DNA from: Azolla caroliniana | Taxonomy: Eukaryota; Polypodiophyta | Length of the DNA stretch: 64,000 nucleotides | Assembly (NCBI GenBank): GCA_043228905.1 | Contig: JBHGNT010000010.1 | Span: forward strand, 22,258,001-22,322,000 | Direction of reading: 5' to 3' | Shown: positions 22,101 through 34,849 of the stretch, piece after piece | How the letters are laid out: each line of letters begins with the position of its first letter | Numbering within the stretch: position 1 is the stretch's first letter | Translations under genes and position numbers: made by a program | Notes under the pieces: generated by a model | Told to the model about the DNA's origin: nothing | The model's database searches: none | The model's input: the letters and a program-made list of their open reading frames with translations, nothing else

Positions 22101-25100
22101 ATGAGAGAGAAAGAAGGAAAGCTTGCTTCTTCAGATCAGAAGATGTCCAAGATGCTCCCCCAAGCTCTGGTTGCGTTCACTATGTGCTCGCTTTTCTTCT
22201 ATCTTGGGAGTATCTTCTGCTCTGACAAGGATCTTGGATCTGGGAATATAGAATCTAGGGCTGCTGAATCTAATCTAGATTCCAGCTGCAGACCTCATAT
22301 AAAAGCAATGGAGTTCAAACCATGCAACATTTCTCTTCAGGACTACACACCTTGTACAGATCCTGCTGTAAGGCCTCCTAACCTCATCACCTCTTTTGCA
22401 ATTCTCTATGTAATAGTGATTTCTAAGACATGCATTGCAATTCCCCAATGTGCTTCTAATACAACAAGATCATGAGGTGAGGCCCCTATTATATCATCAG
22501 ATATTTTGTTATTTCTCTGATGTGTACTTGGCAAACCCTGACGAACTTGTAATACAACGAGATCATGGGGTAACACCCCCAACATCATAAGTTCTTGGGT
22601 AGTTTCCATGATTATATGGTACATATAATATTAGCCGTAATGGACATATAGTGCAAAGGGTCATGGGGTAGGGTCCTTCATTCAATCAATTTCATAAGTT
22701 CTTTGATAAGCTACATGCAAACCCTTAATAAGATTATGAGATAATATCCTTAATCTCATCCAATCGTTTACAGTTTCAAACCTTAATGCAGTTTTCGTGG
22801 TACAGAACTCACGCAAATGCAATGAAATCATGGCCAAGAACCCTAATCTCATTAGATCGTTTATAAAAATGTGGATCGATGATTTCTAATGCAATTTGAA
22901 ACCCTGACGGGCTTATGTTGCAATGAGATCATAGGGATGGAACCGTAATCTCATCAAATCTTTTAAAAGTTCTATTAATAGATTCTTTCTAGGTTACATT
23001 GTGATCTTGGGTGAGCTTATAATGCAATGCAATCACGGATAAGAACCCTAATGTCATCAGATATTTTTATAAGTTCCATGAATATATGATTTCTAGACTA
23101 TACCTTACAAACCCTAATGGGCATACAGTGCAACGAGATGATGGTGTAAAGCCATTAATCTTGTCAGATGTTTAATAAGTTCCATGAATATATGCTTGCT
23201 ACTGCTAGGGTATATTTTGTAATCCCTCATGTGCTAATAATGCATTATTAATCCAGAGATGGGGCAAATACGATCGGAATCGGATGGCATTTCGAGAGCG
23301 CCATTGCCCTCCTCCAACTGAGAGAATGGATTGCTTAGTTCCTCCACCCACGGGCTACAAAGTCCCTGTCCGTTGGCCTCGTAGTAGGGATGAATGCTGG
23401 TACAGGTGAGATATTTTTGCCCTAACTTATATACGTATAGATCATGTCTCACTATACGTCAAAAAAATCATTAAAGACAGAGATATGCTCACCTTGGAAT
23501 TCGGATAGCAATGAATTGGATATAGACCGAAGGTTATGCTTTAAAGGAGTCAGTATGGCCAGAATAAGGATACCTATGCTCTGGGCCTTGATCTGGTTTA
23601 TATATTGAGGCTTATGGTAATCAACCCTAGATCTATGCCCAGACCTCGTCTATCTAGATTGTGACCATTCAAATGGTCATCCATGAACAATATAAACCCC
23701 ACTAATCACATGTATGCTTGTAGGCTCATATTGTTCATGGATGGCCATTTGAGTGGTCACAATCTGGATAGACGAGGTCTGGACATAGATCTAGGGCTAA
23801 TTACCATTAAACCTGAATTTATAAACCAGATCTATGCCCAGAGCATGAGTATCCGTATTCTGGCTATCCTAAGGCATAACCTTATGTCTGTATCCAATTC
23901 ATTGCTATCCGAATTCCATGGTCAGCATATCTGTCTTTAATGATTTCGTTGCCATGACTATATATATTCTTATACCTGTCTATCTATCTATATTGCTTCA
24001 ATTAACCATAGATAGATAGGTTTAACTATCATAATGTTCCAATTAACCGTAGGTCCATCATGTTCACAACAATTGTCAATCGTAGGTATCCAGAATGGTG
24101 ATTTTGGGGTAATGAGTAACATAATTTTACATTAGGGTTAGAGGTATGCTCTGTCTGGACATTTCTGATCTGGACGTAGATCTAGGGTGTAACAGATTTA
24201 TAGAGGAATATCTACTTTGTTTTGATCCAGTATCTATGCCAATATCATACCTATCATATGGTCGTCCAAATGTCCAAATGTCGCTTTGTGAGCTAACGAG
24301 CCTATCGCTGACCTTAGTGACTTCTTTAATGTATAACTATGCGTATACTCCTAAAGAGGGCTAATGAACATCATTCAATAATATTGTTCGGTTTTGATAT
24401 GGTGTAACCCAACAAAGGACATAAATTTGAAGCAAAAGCAGAGGAAAACTTAATTCATGGGTTGGAATCTGTGAACTTTAATGTAGTCCTGCTCTGTCTG
24501 GACATTTCTGATCTGGACGTAGATCTAGGGTGTAACAGATTTATAGAGGAATATCTACTTTGTTTTGATCCAGTATCTATGCCAATATCATACCTATCAT
24601 ATGGTCGTCCAAATGTCCAAATGTCGCTTTGTGAGCTAACGAGCCTATCGCTGACCTTAGTGACTTCTTTAATGTATAACTATGCGTATACTCCTAAAGA
24701 GGGCTAATGAACATCATTCAATAATATTGTTCGGTTTTGATATGGTGTAACCCAACAAAGGACATAAATTTGAAGCAAAAGCAGAGGAAAACTTAATTCA
24801 TGGGTTGGAATCTGTGAACTTTAATGTAGTCCTGCTTGTGGCGGTTTGCAGGAATGTGCCTTATGATTGGATTACCGATATCAAGGCAAACCAAAGATGG
24901 ATGCAGAAGGAAGGAGAGAAGTTCCTCTTTCCTGGTGGAGGCACAATGTTTCCTAGGGGTGTGGGTGAATATCTGAACCATATGGAAGAGCTCATTCCTG
25001 GAATGAAAGATGGAACTGTTCGGACTGCACTTGACACAGGCTGTGGGGTAAGTTCCTTATCTCTTAACAGACAAAAGCAGCCATTTCTACTGGTTCAATG

Positions 25101-27524
25101 CTGAAAATTTAGGTTGGTTTTTAGGTGGCCAGCTGGGGGGGATATCTCTTGGATCGAGGGATATTGACCATGTCTCTGGCTCCTCGAGATAATCACGAAG
25201 CCCAAGTGCAGTTTGCTCTCGAAAGAGGAATACCTGCCATGTTGGGTGTGATTTCTACTCAACGATTACCTTACCCAGCTAATGCTTTTGATATGATTCA
25301 TTGTTCTCGATGTCTAATTCCTTGGACCGACCATGGTGAGTTGCGTGTATAGCATGTAGTCTAACCCTGAATTACTCATTTTCTGAATTCCCATGTTGCA
25401 ATCTTATATGCATTTTTTAAACTGCATACGTAGTTACAAATACTTATGGAGTTTGGGAAAAAGCGAGGGAGAATTAATAGTATTCTTTTTGTTTCTAAAT
25501 AAACGTGTAGGTGGGGTTAATCTACTTGAAATAGACAGAGTTCTTCGTCCTGGAGGTTTTTGGGTGCTATCAGGCCCCCCAATCAATTATGAGGCTCATT
25601 GGAGAGGCTGGGATACTACAGAGGAAAAGGAGCGAGCCAATCTTAATAAGCTTCAAGACCTCCTTCAGCGGATGTGCTATACCCAATATGATATGAAAGG
25701 TGAAATTGCAGTCTGGCAAAAGCCTGTGGATGGTAGCTGCTATGATAACCGTGAAGAGGATACTGTTCCACCATTCTGTGATGATAGCATTAATCCAGAT
25801 GCATCATGGTAATTGACGATAAGTTTAGTACTATTAGGCCATTCAGAAAAGGTTTAACTTTTCCTTAATCACAAATTTCGGGAACCGAGGATGGAGGTGA
25901 GTTGTACTCCTAACCCATGGCTTACAGGGGAAGGGTGTGAACAAGGGCGAAGCCCCCAGAGAGGACTTTATTTCAGCAAACTGTTCCTTTGCCACTTTGT
26001 TTCAGTCCATTGATAGTTATTTTGGGACAATTTGCATTCTGTCGGATTACTCACTGGTCTCCTTTGTTTAATGATGCTTGTTATCAGGTATGTACCGATC
26101 CGACCCTGCATTGTGAAAACGAACTCAGCATTTCAACGACTTGGAGTCGGCCAGACACCGAAGTGGCCAGCGCGTTTGGAGGAAGTTCCTGAAAGAGTAA
26201 AGTCATTTTCGGGAGGCAGTGAGAATGATTTCAAAAAAGATACAAGAGTATGGAAAGATATTGTGAAATATTATAAGACTCTCCTACCAGATCTAGGGAC
26301 CAACAAGATAAGGAATGTGATGGATATGAATACCAAGTATGGTGGGTTTGCATCTGCATTGATTCAGGATCCTGTTTGGGTGATGAATGTTGTATCATCA
26401 TATGCAGCCAATTCTCTTGGTGTCATTTATGATCGTGGATTAATCGGGACCATGAATGACTGGTTAGTTTTCTAATTGATTAATTTTCTTGTTTATTTTC
26501 TTTCTGGAATTAACCTATGGCTCAAATGGCAAGGCCGATTCACCAAGCCAACTTTCTCTTGTATTTGGAAATATCTTTAAAAGTGTCTGAGTTTCAGATT
26601 GTGGTATCTCTGACCTTTCCACTCCCTATTTTCAGGTGTGAAGCATTTTCCACCTACCCGAGGACTTACGATCTGCTTCACCTAGATGGACTTTTCACTG
26701 CTGAGAGTCACAGGTCCTCTTGATGTAACCCATTGGATTAAAGCTAAGATTTTGCATTTCTCATGTGGTAACCGGATGAAAGCCCTATATATTGCCGTTT
26801 CGTATATGCTTATCCATTGAAAGCTGAAATGCTGTGTTTTCTATATGCTGACAGTCCATTTGATGAAAGCCGAAACTTTGCATTTTCTAATATGCTAACC
26901 AAAAGTCTATTTGATGAAAGCTGATAATTAGCATTTTCTAATATAACCAAAAGTCCAATGGATGTTTTTTAACTTTATATGCTCATAGCTAACTGAATCC
27001 ATTGAATCAGAAGTAGAAATTTTCTGTTTCTAATATTCTAACCAAAAGCTGAAATATGGTAATGGTAACTTACTGGATGAAAGCTGAAATATGATAACTG
27101 TATGTCATCGGATGAAGGACGAATAATATGCTAACAAAAACTCCATTAGAAGAATCACATTTTTAAATATGCTAATGAAGAGTCTGTAGAATGAAAACTG
27201 AAAATTTGCTATACTAATACGTTATTAATTTTTTTCAGTCTTGTGAACATACAATTGAATTGGGTTTTTCCTGCCTATTTATCTAAGTCTTTTTTTGGAA
27301 ACAGATGTGAAATGAAATATGTGCTCCTCGAGATGGACCGTATCTTGAGGCCAGCAGGACATGTTATCATGCGAGATGCACCGAACTTTATTGAAGATGT
27401 ATCAGCGCTTGGAAAGGCAATCAGATGGAAATGCAAGCAGTACCCAACTGAGAAAGCAGCAAATGGTGACAAGGAGCAGATTCTGATATGTCAGAAAACA
27501 TTTTGGCATCTATCAGAAGACTAA
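22101..27524 (+). CDS. PMT-family methyltransferase (Golgi pectin methyltransferase type), 597 residues, 8 exons
   Basis: Predicted exons: 22101-22367, 23257-23405, 24852-25047, 25125-25335, 25511-25808, 26088-26462, 26636-26713, 27305-27524. All are GT-AG with agreeing phases. A hydrophobic segment at about residues 17-40 ([19 protein letters not shown]) suits a type II Golgi anchor. Family hallmarks follow in order: [57 protein letters not shown], the SAM-binding motif [19 protein letters not shown] (split by an intron), [47 protein letters not shown], then in the second half [50 protein letters not shown] and [15 protein letters not shown]. Relatives such as QUA2 act in the Golgi in homogalacturonan methylation using S-adenosylmethionine. 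The exact acceptor is not determinable here. Length is typical. Introns 1, 2 and 7 carry unusual repeats listed separately. Confidence 0.93.
22440..23250 (+). repeat. Degenerate tandem repeat, about 95-100-bp unit, in PMT intron 1
   Basis: A motif like aatgcaacgagatcatggg followed by accctaatctcatcagat and ataagttccatgaatatat recurs roughly every 80-110 bp (near 22458, 22548, 22647, 22724, 22820, 22914, 23017, 23117, 23230). About eight to nine copies are strongly diverged. The array nearly fills the 889-bp intron and stops at the acceptor side. Confidence 0.75.
23465..23946 (+). repeat. Large inverted repeat (hairpin) in PMT intron 2
   Basis: Left arm 23465-23693 and right arm 23728-23946 are near-perfect reverse complements around a 34-nt loop. 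The outer end aaatcattaaagacag pairs with ctgtctttaatgattt. The inner end ccatgaacaatat pairs with atattgttcatgg. Arms of about 220-229 nt differ by scattered substitutions and small indels. There is no coding capacity. In the transcript it would fold into a long stem within intron 2. It could be a fold-back transposon or an inverted duplication. Confidence 0.9.
24147..24836 (+). repeat. Perfect 343-bp tandem duplication in PMT intron 2
   Basis: The unit beginning tgctctgtctggacatttct at 24147 is repeated from 24490, and I see no difference between the copies. The second copy ends about 15 nt before the intron acceptor (24850-24851), so the branch-point region of the intron is duplicated. Part of the unit (tctggacgtagatctaggg) resembles the right arm of the nearby hairpin (tctggacatagatctaggg). 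Confidence 0.92.
26730..27230 (+). repeat. Degenerate tandem repeat, about 50-70-bp unit, in PMT intron 7
   Basis: gatgaaagctgaaa.tttgcattttctaatatgctaacc-like units (for example near 26815, 26870, 26920, 27070) recur with variable length through the 591-bp intron. Copies are strongly diverged, and the pattern stops before the acceptor. Confidence 0.7.
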
Positions 27525-29702
27525 TTTTGATAGAAGTTAAAAGAACCATTTTGTATTGGTCCTAAACAATTGGCTCTATTTATTTCTCTAATAGTTGGTG
27601 ATTTATGTACAAAATCCTGCAAGGAGCAGCTTGTCCCTTATTCTTCTATTTATTTATTATTATTATTAACCCATGGATTTTGATACATGGCATGCACTTG
27701 TTTGTGCATATGAAAGTGGATCATGTTGACTGCAGAATGAGATTCAATACAAATCTAATGGACAACGAATTTCGTATTGACTTAAAATCAAGAAAGAATT
27801 CATTGCTTCTTTATTCTAGAAGATTTTCTCTAGATAATGTTGTTTTCTTAAAGTAGTTTTTCTTCGATATTCTCACTAGAGTATAGAAGTCTTTTAAAGT
27901 GAAATAGTATATCCTTAAGAGTTTGTAGTTTTGTTAAGAAGTGATATTGGATAGCCTTCCAACATCAATCTTACATTTATTCAATAGTAATGGAGATAAT
28001 AATTTCTACTCTCATTTTCATCTTAATTCATTTTTAATCAAGCATAATTTGTATTATGTACCTCAATGTGCAGTGATTGATCTTATTATTCTGAGAAATA
28101 CCTAGTAGAGAGAACATGTTTCGTTTAACATTGTTCAAGTATATAGTGAGACAATTATTATTGTGGTTGATCTTATTATTCCTAGAAATACCTAGTAGAG
28201 AGAACATGTTTCATTTAACATTGTTCTAGTATATAGTGAGACAATTATTATTGTGGCTGTGCAATTAATTTGATGAGTTTCAAGAAACATCCCTAGTAGA
28301 GACAACCTTTTAACATTGTTCAAGTATATAGTGAGACAATTATTATTGTGGATGTGCAATTAATTTGACAAGTTTCAAGAAATATCCCTAGTAGAGACAA
28401 TAGGTTTCTTTCAAACTTGATACATGTATAAGTGAGTCAATTATTGGTTGTGTGAGCAATTTATTTGTTTAGTATATAGTGAAACAACAATTGGTGTCTA
28501 CACTGAATTAAATTTCGTAAGTTTCTATTGCCAATTCATCCACAATTAATTTCATAGATTTGCAATTAACAATATGATCACCAAGATTTCCAAGTTTTGC
28601 TCCGTAAGGTCATTGGAACTTACACTCTAGATGCTACACAAACAACCCGAAATGCTTAAGAAACACAACCATGGTGCCCCCAACAGCTCATTGTAAATGC
28701 AACAATATGCTCAATAGCAAGTCACATTGAGAATAATGACATAAATTATTTGCTTTGGCATAAAAAGCTCACAATGTATCAAAGCATGCATACCACCTCT
28801 AGGTCATATAAACATTCCCAAAACTAGGGAGGCAAGTTCCATAGGTCCAAAAATCTAAACATCAGAATTCATCAATCACATGTCCATCCAAGTTCTTAAC
28901 CATGTGAGACAACACTTTGAATCACATCCCTTCTAAGTGTCACCTCACATGATATTGGCAAGCATGTTGAGTGTTGGGATGCCCCCAACGTGTCATTGTA
29001 AACACAATAGCTTGTTCCAGACAATCGCAGATGCAGATGAATTACAGAATGATTTGCTTTAAACTTAAAAAGCTCACAATTTGCATAAAATCTGTAGGAT
29101 AGGACAATACTGTAGTTGCAGAAATCCTGTTTCCCTTGTAGGACTGGGCAGTGGAATTCATCAGCAAGAGAACCACATAATTATTATTATGTCCTGGCTA
29201 TGCTGTTATCGAATGGGCTGCACATACTGGTAATATTCACATGACCATACTGCCTCACATGGTGATGGAAAGTCTTATGTGTATCCTATTGCTAAGCCTA
29301 ACAGATAATGATCTATTAGAAGCACTCACAGAGAAAAACTCCAGAGTCCAGTAAATTGTAAAACATACACCAACCAGATGAAATGCATTAGTGACTGGAG
29401 AGAAATTAGTGGGTTAAGAAAAAAGAGGCCAGTATTCTGGGTGAACACATATTTACTTGTGTAACCATTCAACTTCTCAATCAAAGATGGAATGACAATG
29501 CAATGTGAAAAAAGTAAGTAAATGTTGCAGGTAAGCAAGCATGTCCAGCATGAACATAAGGAATACAAGCACATTATATTATATGGATTGAGCTTGAGTC
29601 ATGCCATCAAATGCCATCATGATCATAAGCAACTTCAAATCTTTGCAGATTTATACGTAAATAGCACACAAACTGGTTCCTTCAGGGTTGCATTTCTTGT
29701 CA
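27525..29702. other. Intergenic region between convergent PMT and NEDD8-E2 genes
   Basis: No gene seen. It contains the tandem repeat at about 28080-28480. A diverged direct repeat about 308 bp apart is also present: tgcccccaac..tcattgtaaa near 28675 and 28981, each followed about 70-100 bp later by aaaaagctcacaat. The two genes converge here, so both 3' UTRs and polyadenylation sites should lie at the edges. Confidence 0.5.
28080..28480 (+). repeat. Tandem repeat, about 100-bp unit, four copies
   Basis: Units share ctagtagagaga(a)ca, then ttaacattgttcaag, tatatagtgagacaattatt and attgtgg. Starts fall near 28100, 28190, 28290 and 28385. The first two are nearly identical and the last is diverged. 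Confidence 0.8.
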
Positions 29703-31291
29703 TCAAATGCATCTTGTAAAATAATGGCCATTGATATATCCACCAGCCATTGATCTTTTAACATTTAGCTCAAATTGTTTCGGACTGTCTTTCAGAACTT
29801 CAGCAGCCTCTTTGTTGAGAGGGTCATCTGGATTGGGGTCCTGCATGTAAAAGAGACAACAGCAGGTTGGTACTTATCATATGTTGAAACTTGAGCAAAG
29901 AGACCGAACAAAACTCACCAGAAACAAGAACTGCAATCCATAGATAATAGAATTTATGCTCAAGACAGGTTTCCAATCTTCTCGAAGGATGTTTAGACAC
30001 ACATTACCTTCCAAATCTATATTTGGATGATAAACCTGCCATCGCAAAGTTACAGAAGATCTTACGCAGTCATGCTAAAACAGCTTTTTTTATGAGAAAC
30101 CTTAGAATACCTTGGTCTTGCACTTCACTTTAGGAGCTTCATGAGGATAAATAGGAGAAATAGTGAAGCTGAAAACAAAAGTACCACCCCTAGAACAGAA
30201 GGAAAAAGAAAATCAGCAGTGTCAAATCCACAGTAAAAAGACAACACTGATAAGATCTTACATGTAATAGCCTTCATCAGGTCGAATTGTGATCTCAAAG
30301 TTAAGAAGGTCATCCTTCCCATTTGGAAAAGAAATCGAGGTTGTCTTTGCCAGATTTAACTCACTTATATCTGAACAGTTTACAGGACAACCACTCATCA
30401 GAATCAGGGCCTCATTCAGAAAACTGTGGACATACCACTTAAACTATGCCATGATGAAATGTGATTAACAAGAAGATTCAATCACAAACCAAGATCAACA
30501 AATTTCAGACTAAGAATGGATTGAAGTTATATTATAAATAAATAACATTCATTAGAATTCAATTCAGAAATCTATCTTTCTTGAAGGTAGCCAATAAATA
30601 CATTAAAATTTTGCAAAAACCTTAAACTGAACCAACAGATCTATGAAAACATAGATGCCTAAACCATGAAATTGAAGACAGAAAGTTTATACTAAGTCAT
30701 AATCTATAAAACAAACCGACAAGAATTCTGTCCATTTAATGCTTTCATTGCCTTGGACATGAAGACATCTCCAATTACCAACTCAGAGGGACAATCACTG
30801 CATGTGATAGTTTAATAATTGTTCTGCAGCATATTTCTAAGCTAAATTAAGACTTTGTAGATTGTGTAAATATAGACGTGTGGATAATGTTGATACTGTG
30901 ACCTTTTGTCTAAAGAGCATTAAATATGTGATAAACCCTAGAATGTGTGCACTATACTGATCATAAAAAGGATGTACAACAAATATATGTTACCAAAGGC
31001 ATTGGTGTGTTGGCACTAAATGCATTCATATCATCTAGAAATAATTTTCAAGTAACCAAAAGAGAAAACAAAAATCCAGGTTCTCAATTTTCAGTGCAAT
31101 GTCAACAAGCACACCTAGGGTGCTACTCTGAATAGATATCATCATGTTGTGTAGCCCAGCAAAAGATGAGTGAGCGTCGTACCTTTTTGCACCCGAAGTT
31201 CTCCAGCACTCTGTTTTTTTATTGGTATTCTTCCATTTGCACTTTCTGCAGCCTCCTTTTGTTTCTGCTTTACACTGAAAAGCTTGATCAT
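29703..31291 (-). CDS. RCE1: NEDD8-conjugating enzyme E2 (RCE1/UBC12-like), 183 residues, 5 exons
   Basis: Predicted exons, in coding order: 31183-31291, 30262-30370, 30111-30189, 29919-30035, 29703-29840, all GT-AG with matching phases. The protein starts [20 protein letters not shown], close to RCE1 of Arabidopsis (184 residues). The UBC fold carries the HPN triad ([15 protein letters not shown]) with catalytic cysteine at residue 112, followed by [33 protein letters not shown] and the end FTRCI. The N-terminal extension before the UBC core ([19 protein letters not shown]) is the part of UBC12 enzymes that docks on the NEDD8 E1. It transfers NEDD8 to cullins with RBX1, activating SCF ligases and thereby auxin and other hormone signalling (family knowledge). 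All key residues are present. The start codon begins the conserved N-terminus. Confidence 0.95.
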
Positions 31292-34200
31292 ATTCGCAGT
31301 TAAGATTCCTACACAAGGACAAAAGTTAGGCCTTATAAGCAGGACAGGACAAAACTCCATATTTTCCCTTGATTTAAGACCCATTGACGCTCTAACAAAA
31401 AAGCAGTTTTACAAAGTATGAACTGTTTCAAAAGCATACCCAGAACACAAACAAAAACAAATAATGTTGCAAAGCTAGGAAAGAGAAACAGAGTCAACGT
31501 CATACTACCTACACACATCTCTTGGAGTTGTGCCAAACTCACTACCTTGTTCACCTGAATCTCTGTTCTCCAAATCTGACCTGCTTGGGAAGTAGATTTA
31601 GGGTTTTATGCTAATTTCTCCTACTAAATAGTAAAATATTAGGGCTTCAGCAACAAGGCTGTGGTTAGTTCTGATAAAGATTCACAGGTGTTCCTTGAAG
31701 CTCTTTAAGCATTGTACTGCCAGATTGTTTTCTATGGATAATATAAAGAAATATCTATGGGGATACCAATCTTTATGCCAATCGTCTACTACGTCCATTT
31801 TACTCAAGTCTCAACTTGCTTCTGTAGATGAAAGCTAATTAAAATTAGTCATTCATCAAGGCCAATTTCATAATTTCTCTTCTTTGAAGCAGCATGTATA
31901 TAAGAATTCCACCTTGGCTCCATAGAAGAACAGCCTTCCGAAAAATGCTGATAGCCAATACATGTTGCTCAAGACTATCTGTGTCAAATGTCTCCCACCA
32001 TAAAGAACTCTCAACCTTAAACATGCCTTTCTGTACATCTGCATGGACAATAAATCACAAAACAATCTGTGTGCAAAGTATTGATCCCTAAACTTGCGTG
32101 TAATAACACACATGCTGGATACATCTCGTGTGTATACAAGATAAGTTGGATATTAGAAGAAGCAAGTTGCGATGATTTCACTACCCTTTCTTAGTTTCCA
32201 TTTTTTCTTGAGGAGAACTCTCCCATGTATAGGATTTCAAGACTTCTAGAGCTCTACGCAAATGGGCAAGAAGAAGCATCGTATCCTATAGTAGTGTTCC
32301 CAAGTAGACTCCACTCATGCATTAGGGATCATAATGCATCAAGGCTGTTTTTTATATGATGGAAAGGGATAGAAAGCCCTGGACAGTAGTTCTTATTAGT
32401 ATTTATTGTCTCAAGACAAGAAATTCAGCTCTCAATAACAGATCTCAAATATTTAAGTCAAAAAAGTGCTTGAAGAAGTACCACGATTTCTATATTTAGG
32501 AGCTAGGCTATTCATGATTAATTCCGGCAAAACTGACTATTGTTAATCTTTGTGATGTCAACCAAGAAATTTCCATCTCACTATTGCGATTTTCAAGATG
32601 TTTTAGAAATAAATTACACGTTTCCCTCTAAAATATGGATAAAAAAGAGCACAGATTGCAGTAAACAATTGAAAAAAAATGCAAATATATCAGAAAGGTA
32701 TTTAAATAATAAATATATTGAAATTAATAAAAAAGAGTCAAATTGTTGCAGCAAGATAAAGACATTCGCCATTTCTGTAAACAGAAAATTGTGTTTCATG
32801 CAACCTTCTTGTTAAGAACTACTACAAAAACGTAACTAAAGTCAGGCTACTAAAATCCTTAATATCTTGCCTAGAGGTCGCTTTGCCTCTCAGCCCTAAT
32901 ATTCCAAAGGTGACCCATTATGCTACTTCTCCAGGATATTTTACATTAACTCATATGCCCAAATGAAACAAAAGATATTAATAGAAGAGACAAATTAGCA
33001 ACAATTTTCCAGACACATATCTTCCACATGGTGATTCCTCATATAAATAATCAGGATGGGAGTGTACGGTAAAGTTTTATGTTTATGAACAAATTCTTAA
33101 CATATCATCTCTTAATATAAACATTTTGTATGAATAGTCAATGTTTTCTACAATTAGCATAAAACACCTGCATGTTTAAAGATCAAGATCTACTCGAAAC
33201 TTTAAGTAGCAATGATCATGAGATAGGTTTCCTGTAGTTTTCCCTAATTTTATGATGAGTATGTGCGGGTTAATTCTGGATGGAATGAGGGTATGAAATG
33301 TAATATTCAATTCTACTGTGTGGGATAAATGTACATCGATGTTATGTGCATAACCATAACTCATGATGAGATTGCTTTTGGTTATTAATGAAACATCCAT
33401 GTGACATTTAAACGTTGATGATACAGAGTATAAAATGAAATCATAAGCCTTTTCAAGGAAATAATTTGCAGAACAATCATGTCCACCATGAGTCCTAGGT
33501 TACTTCATCTAAGACACACATATAAGGTCCAACAGCAATGCCGCATGGAAGTTGAAGGCACACGGATTGTCAATCAGATATTGAGGAGTATAAGTATCTA
33601 CCTTAATCTTGAGATGGATCAAAGGGGAGCCTAACAGCATACTAGCACTGTAATTCAACTCAGAGATGGATTTGGATTCACAGACTAATGACATAATTCA
33701 CCTTTTCAGTTCAATGAAAGAACCATATTTTAAGTCGATAATATTGTCACATTTAGTTCAAGAAAATACTTTCCATGTGGATCTTGTTCAATAGGAGCCG
33801 CTATATTCAATTTATATTAGCAGAAAATATGATGTGAGAGAGTAACGTCAGTAGTTTCATATATGTTTTTCTGACAGGAAAATTAAATCTTCACTTTCTT
33901 CTAGTTTTTGAATGTTTATATGTGGTGTATGAATGAATAGAAGCATCCATTCTTCTCTTTCCTTTTCGGTTGTTGAATGTGTACATAAGTAAGTTTTAAG
34001 GATATGTTCATTCTTCCTCAGAGAGGAAACCATATTTATAGTGCAGTGTGTTTAGCTTCTTTCCTCTTCCTTCGCATCTTGGTGAACACCTCTCGTTTCA
34101 AGAATTTCACAAGTGGCGCAGCCCTGTTTTTGAAAGATTTCAAGAGAGAAAGACATATGCAGCATAGAGATCGATTAAAGAAAAGACAAAATGAAAAAAA

Positions 34201-34799
34201 GACGAGAAGGAATGAGATAGATCGATTGAAGATAGGAATAAATAAATATGGAAAACACAGAAGTGAGAAGAGAGTAAAAGAGTTCTACAGAGAGTTGATG
34301 AGAGGGAAAGAACAGGTGCTAACCTCTTGACACAGCAGATGCTCCGTTCAGCGAGATCGTAGAAACTCGAAATGGAAGAAAGGAATCGCGATACAATAGA
34401 AAGGCTGTGTGACACACAGGCTTATTATGCTCGTATATACACACATATATACATACACATACAGGTTTGTGTAAACAGAGTGTCATACATATACATATTG
34501 ATATATATATATATATATATATATATCATATATGTATATATATATGTACATACATACAGATATTATGTACAGGAAAGCAAACAAAAGTGTATATGCCCCA
34601 CACACATACGTATATGTACATATATATCGTATGGACTGCCGGACATACATGCACACCTACACACAAAACAACAAAACGAACCAATTCCTTTCTTGTAATG
34701 AAAGACCAGCAACCATGCTATGTGCTTCCTCCTTTACATGCATATCATACATACGTACATACATACGTACATACATACATACATACATACATACATACA

Positions 34800-34849
<50 letters not shown>

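Noticed and set aside
22101-22475. 142-codon frame as a stand-alone gene
   Set aside because: It is PMT exon 1 read through its donor at 22368. The last 53 codons are intron.
24146-24707. Two identical 60-plus codon frames ([13 protein letters not shown]) as a duplicated small gene
   Set aside because: They lie in PMT intron 2 within the tandem duplication, have no start context or homology, and are explained by the duplicated DNA.
34004-34330. 108-codon basic frame (RERHMQHRDRLKK...)
   Set aside because: The composition follows from purine-rich DNA. No domain, no splice-supported extension and no recognised homologue.
34741-34804. CRISPR-like regular short repeats
   Set aside because: These are (CATA)n microsatellite units without unique spacers, in a plant nuclear context.
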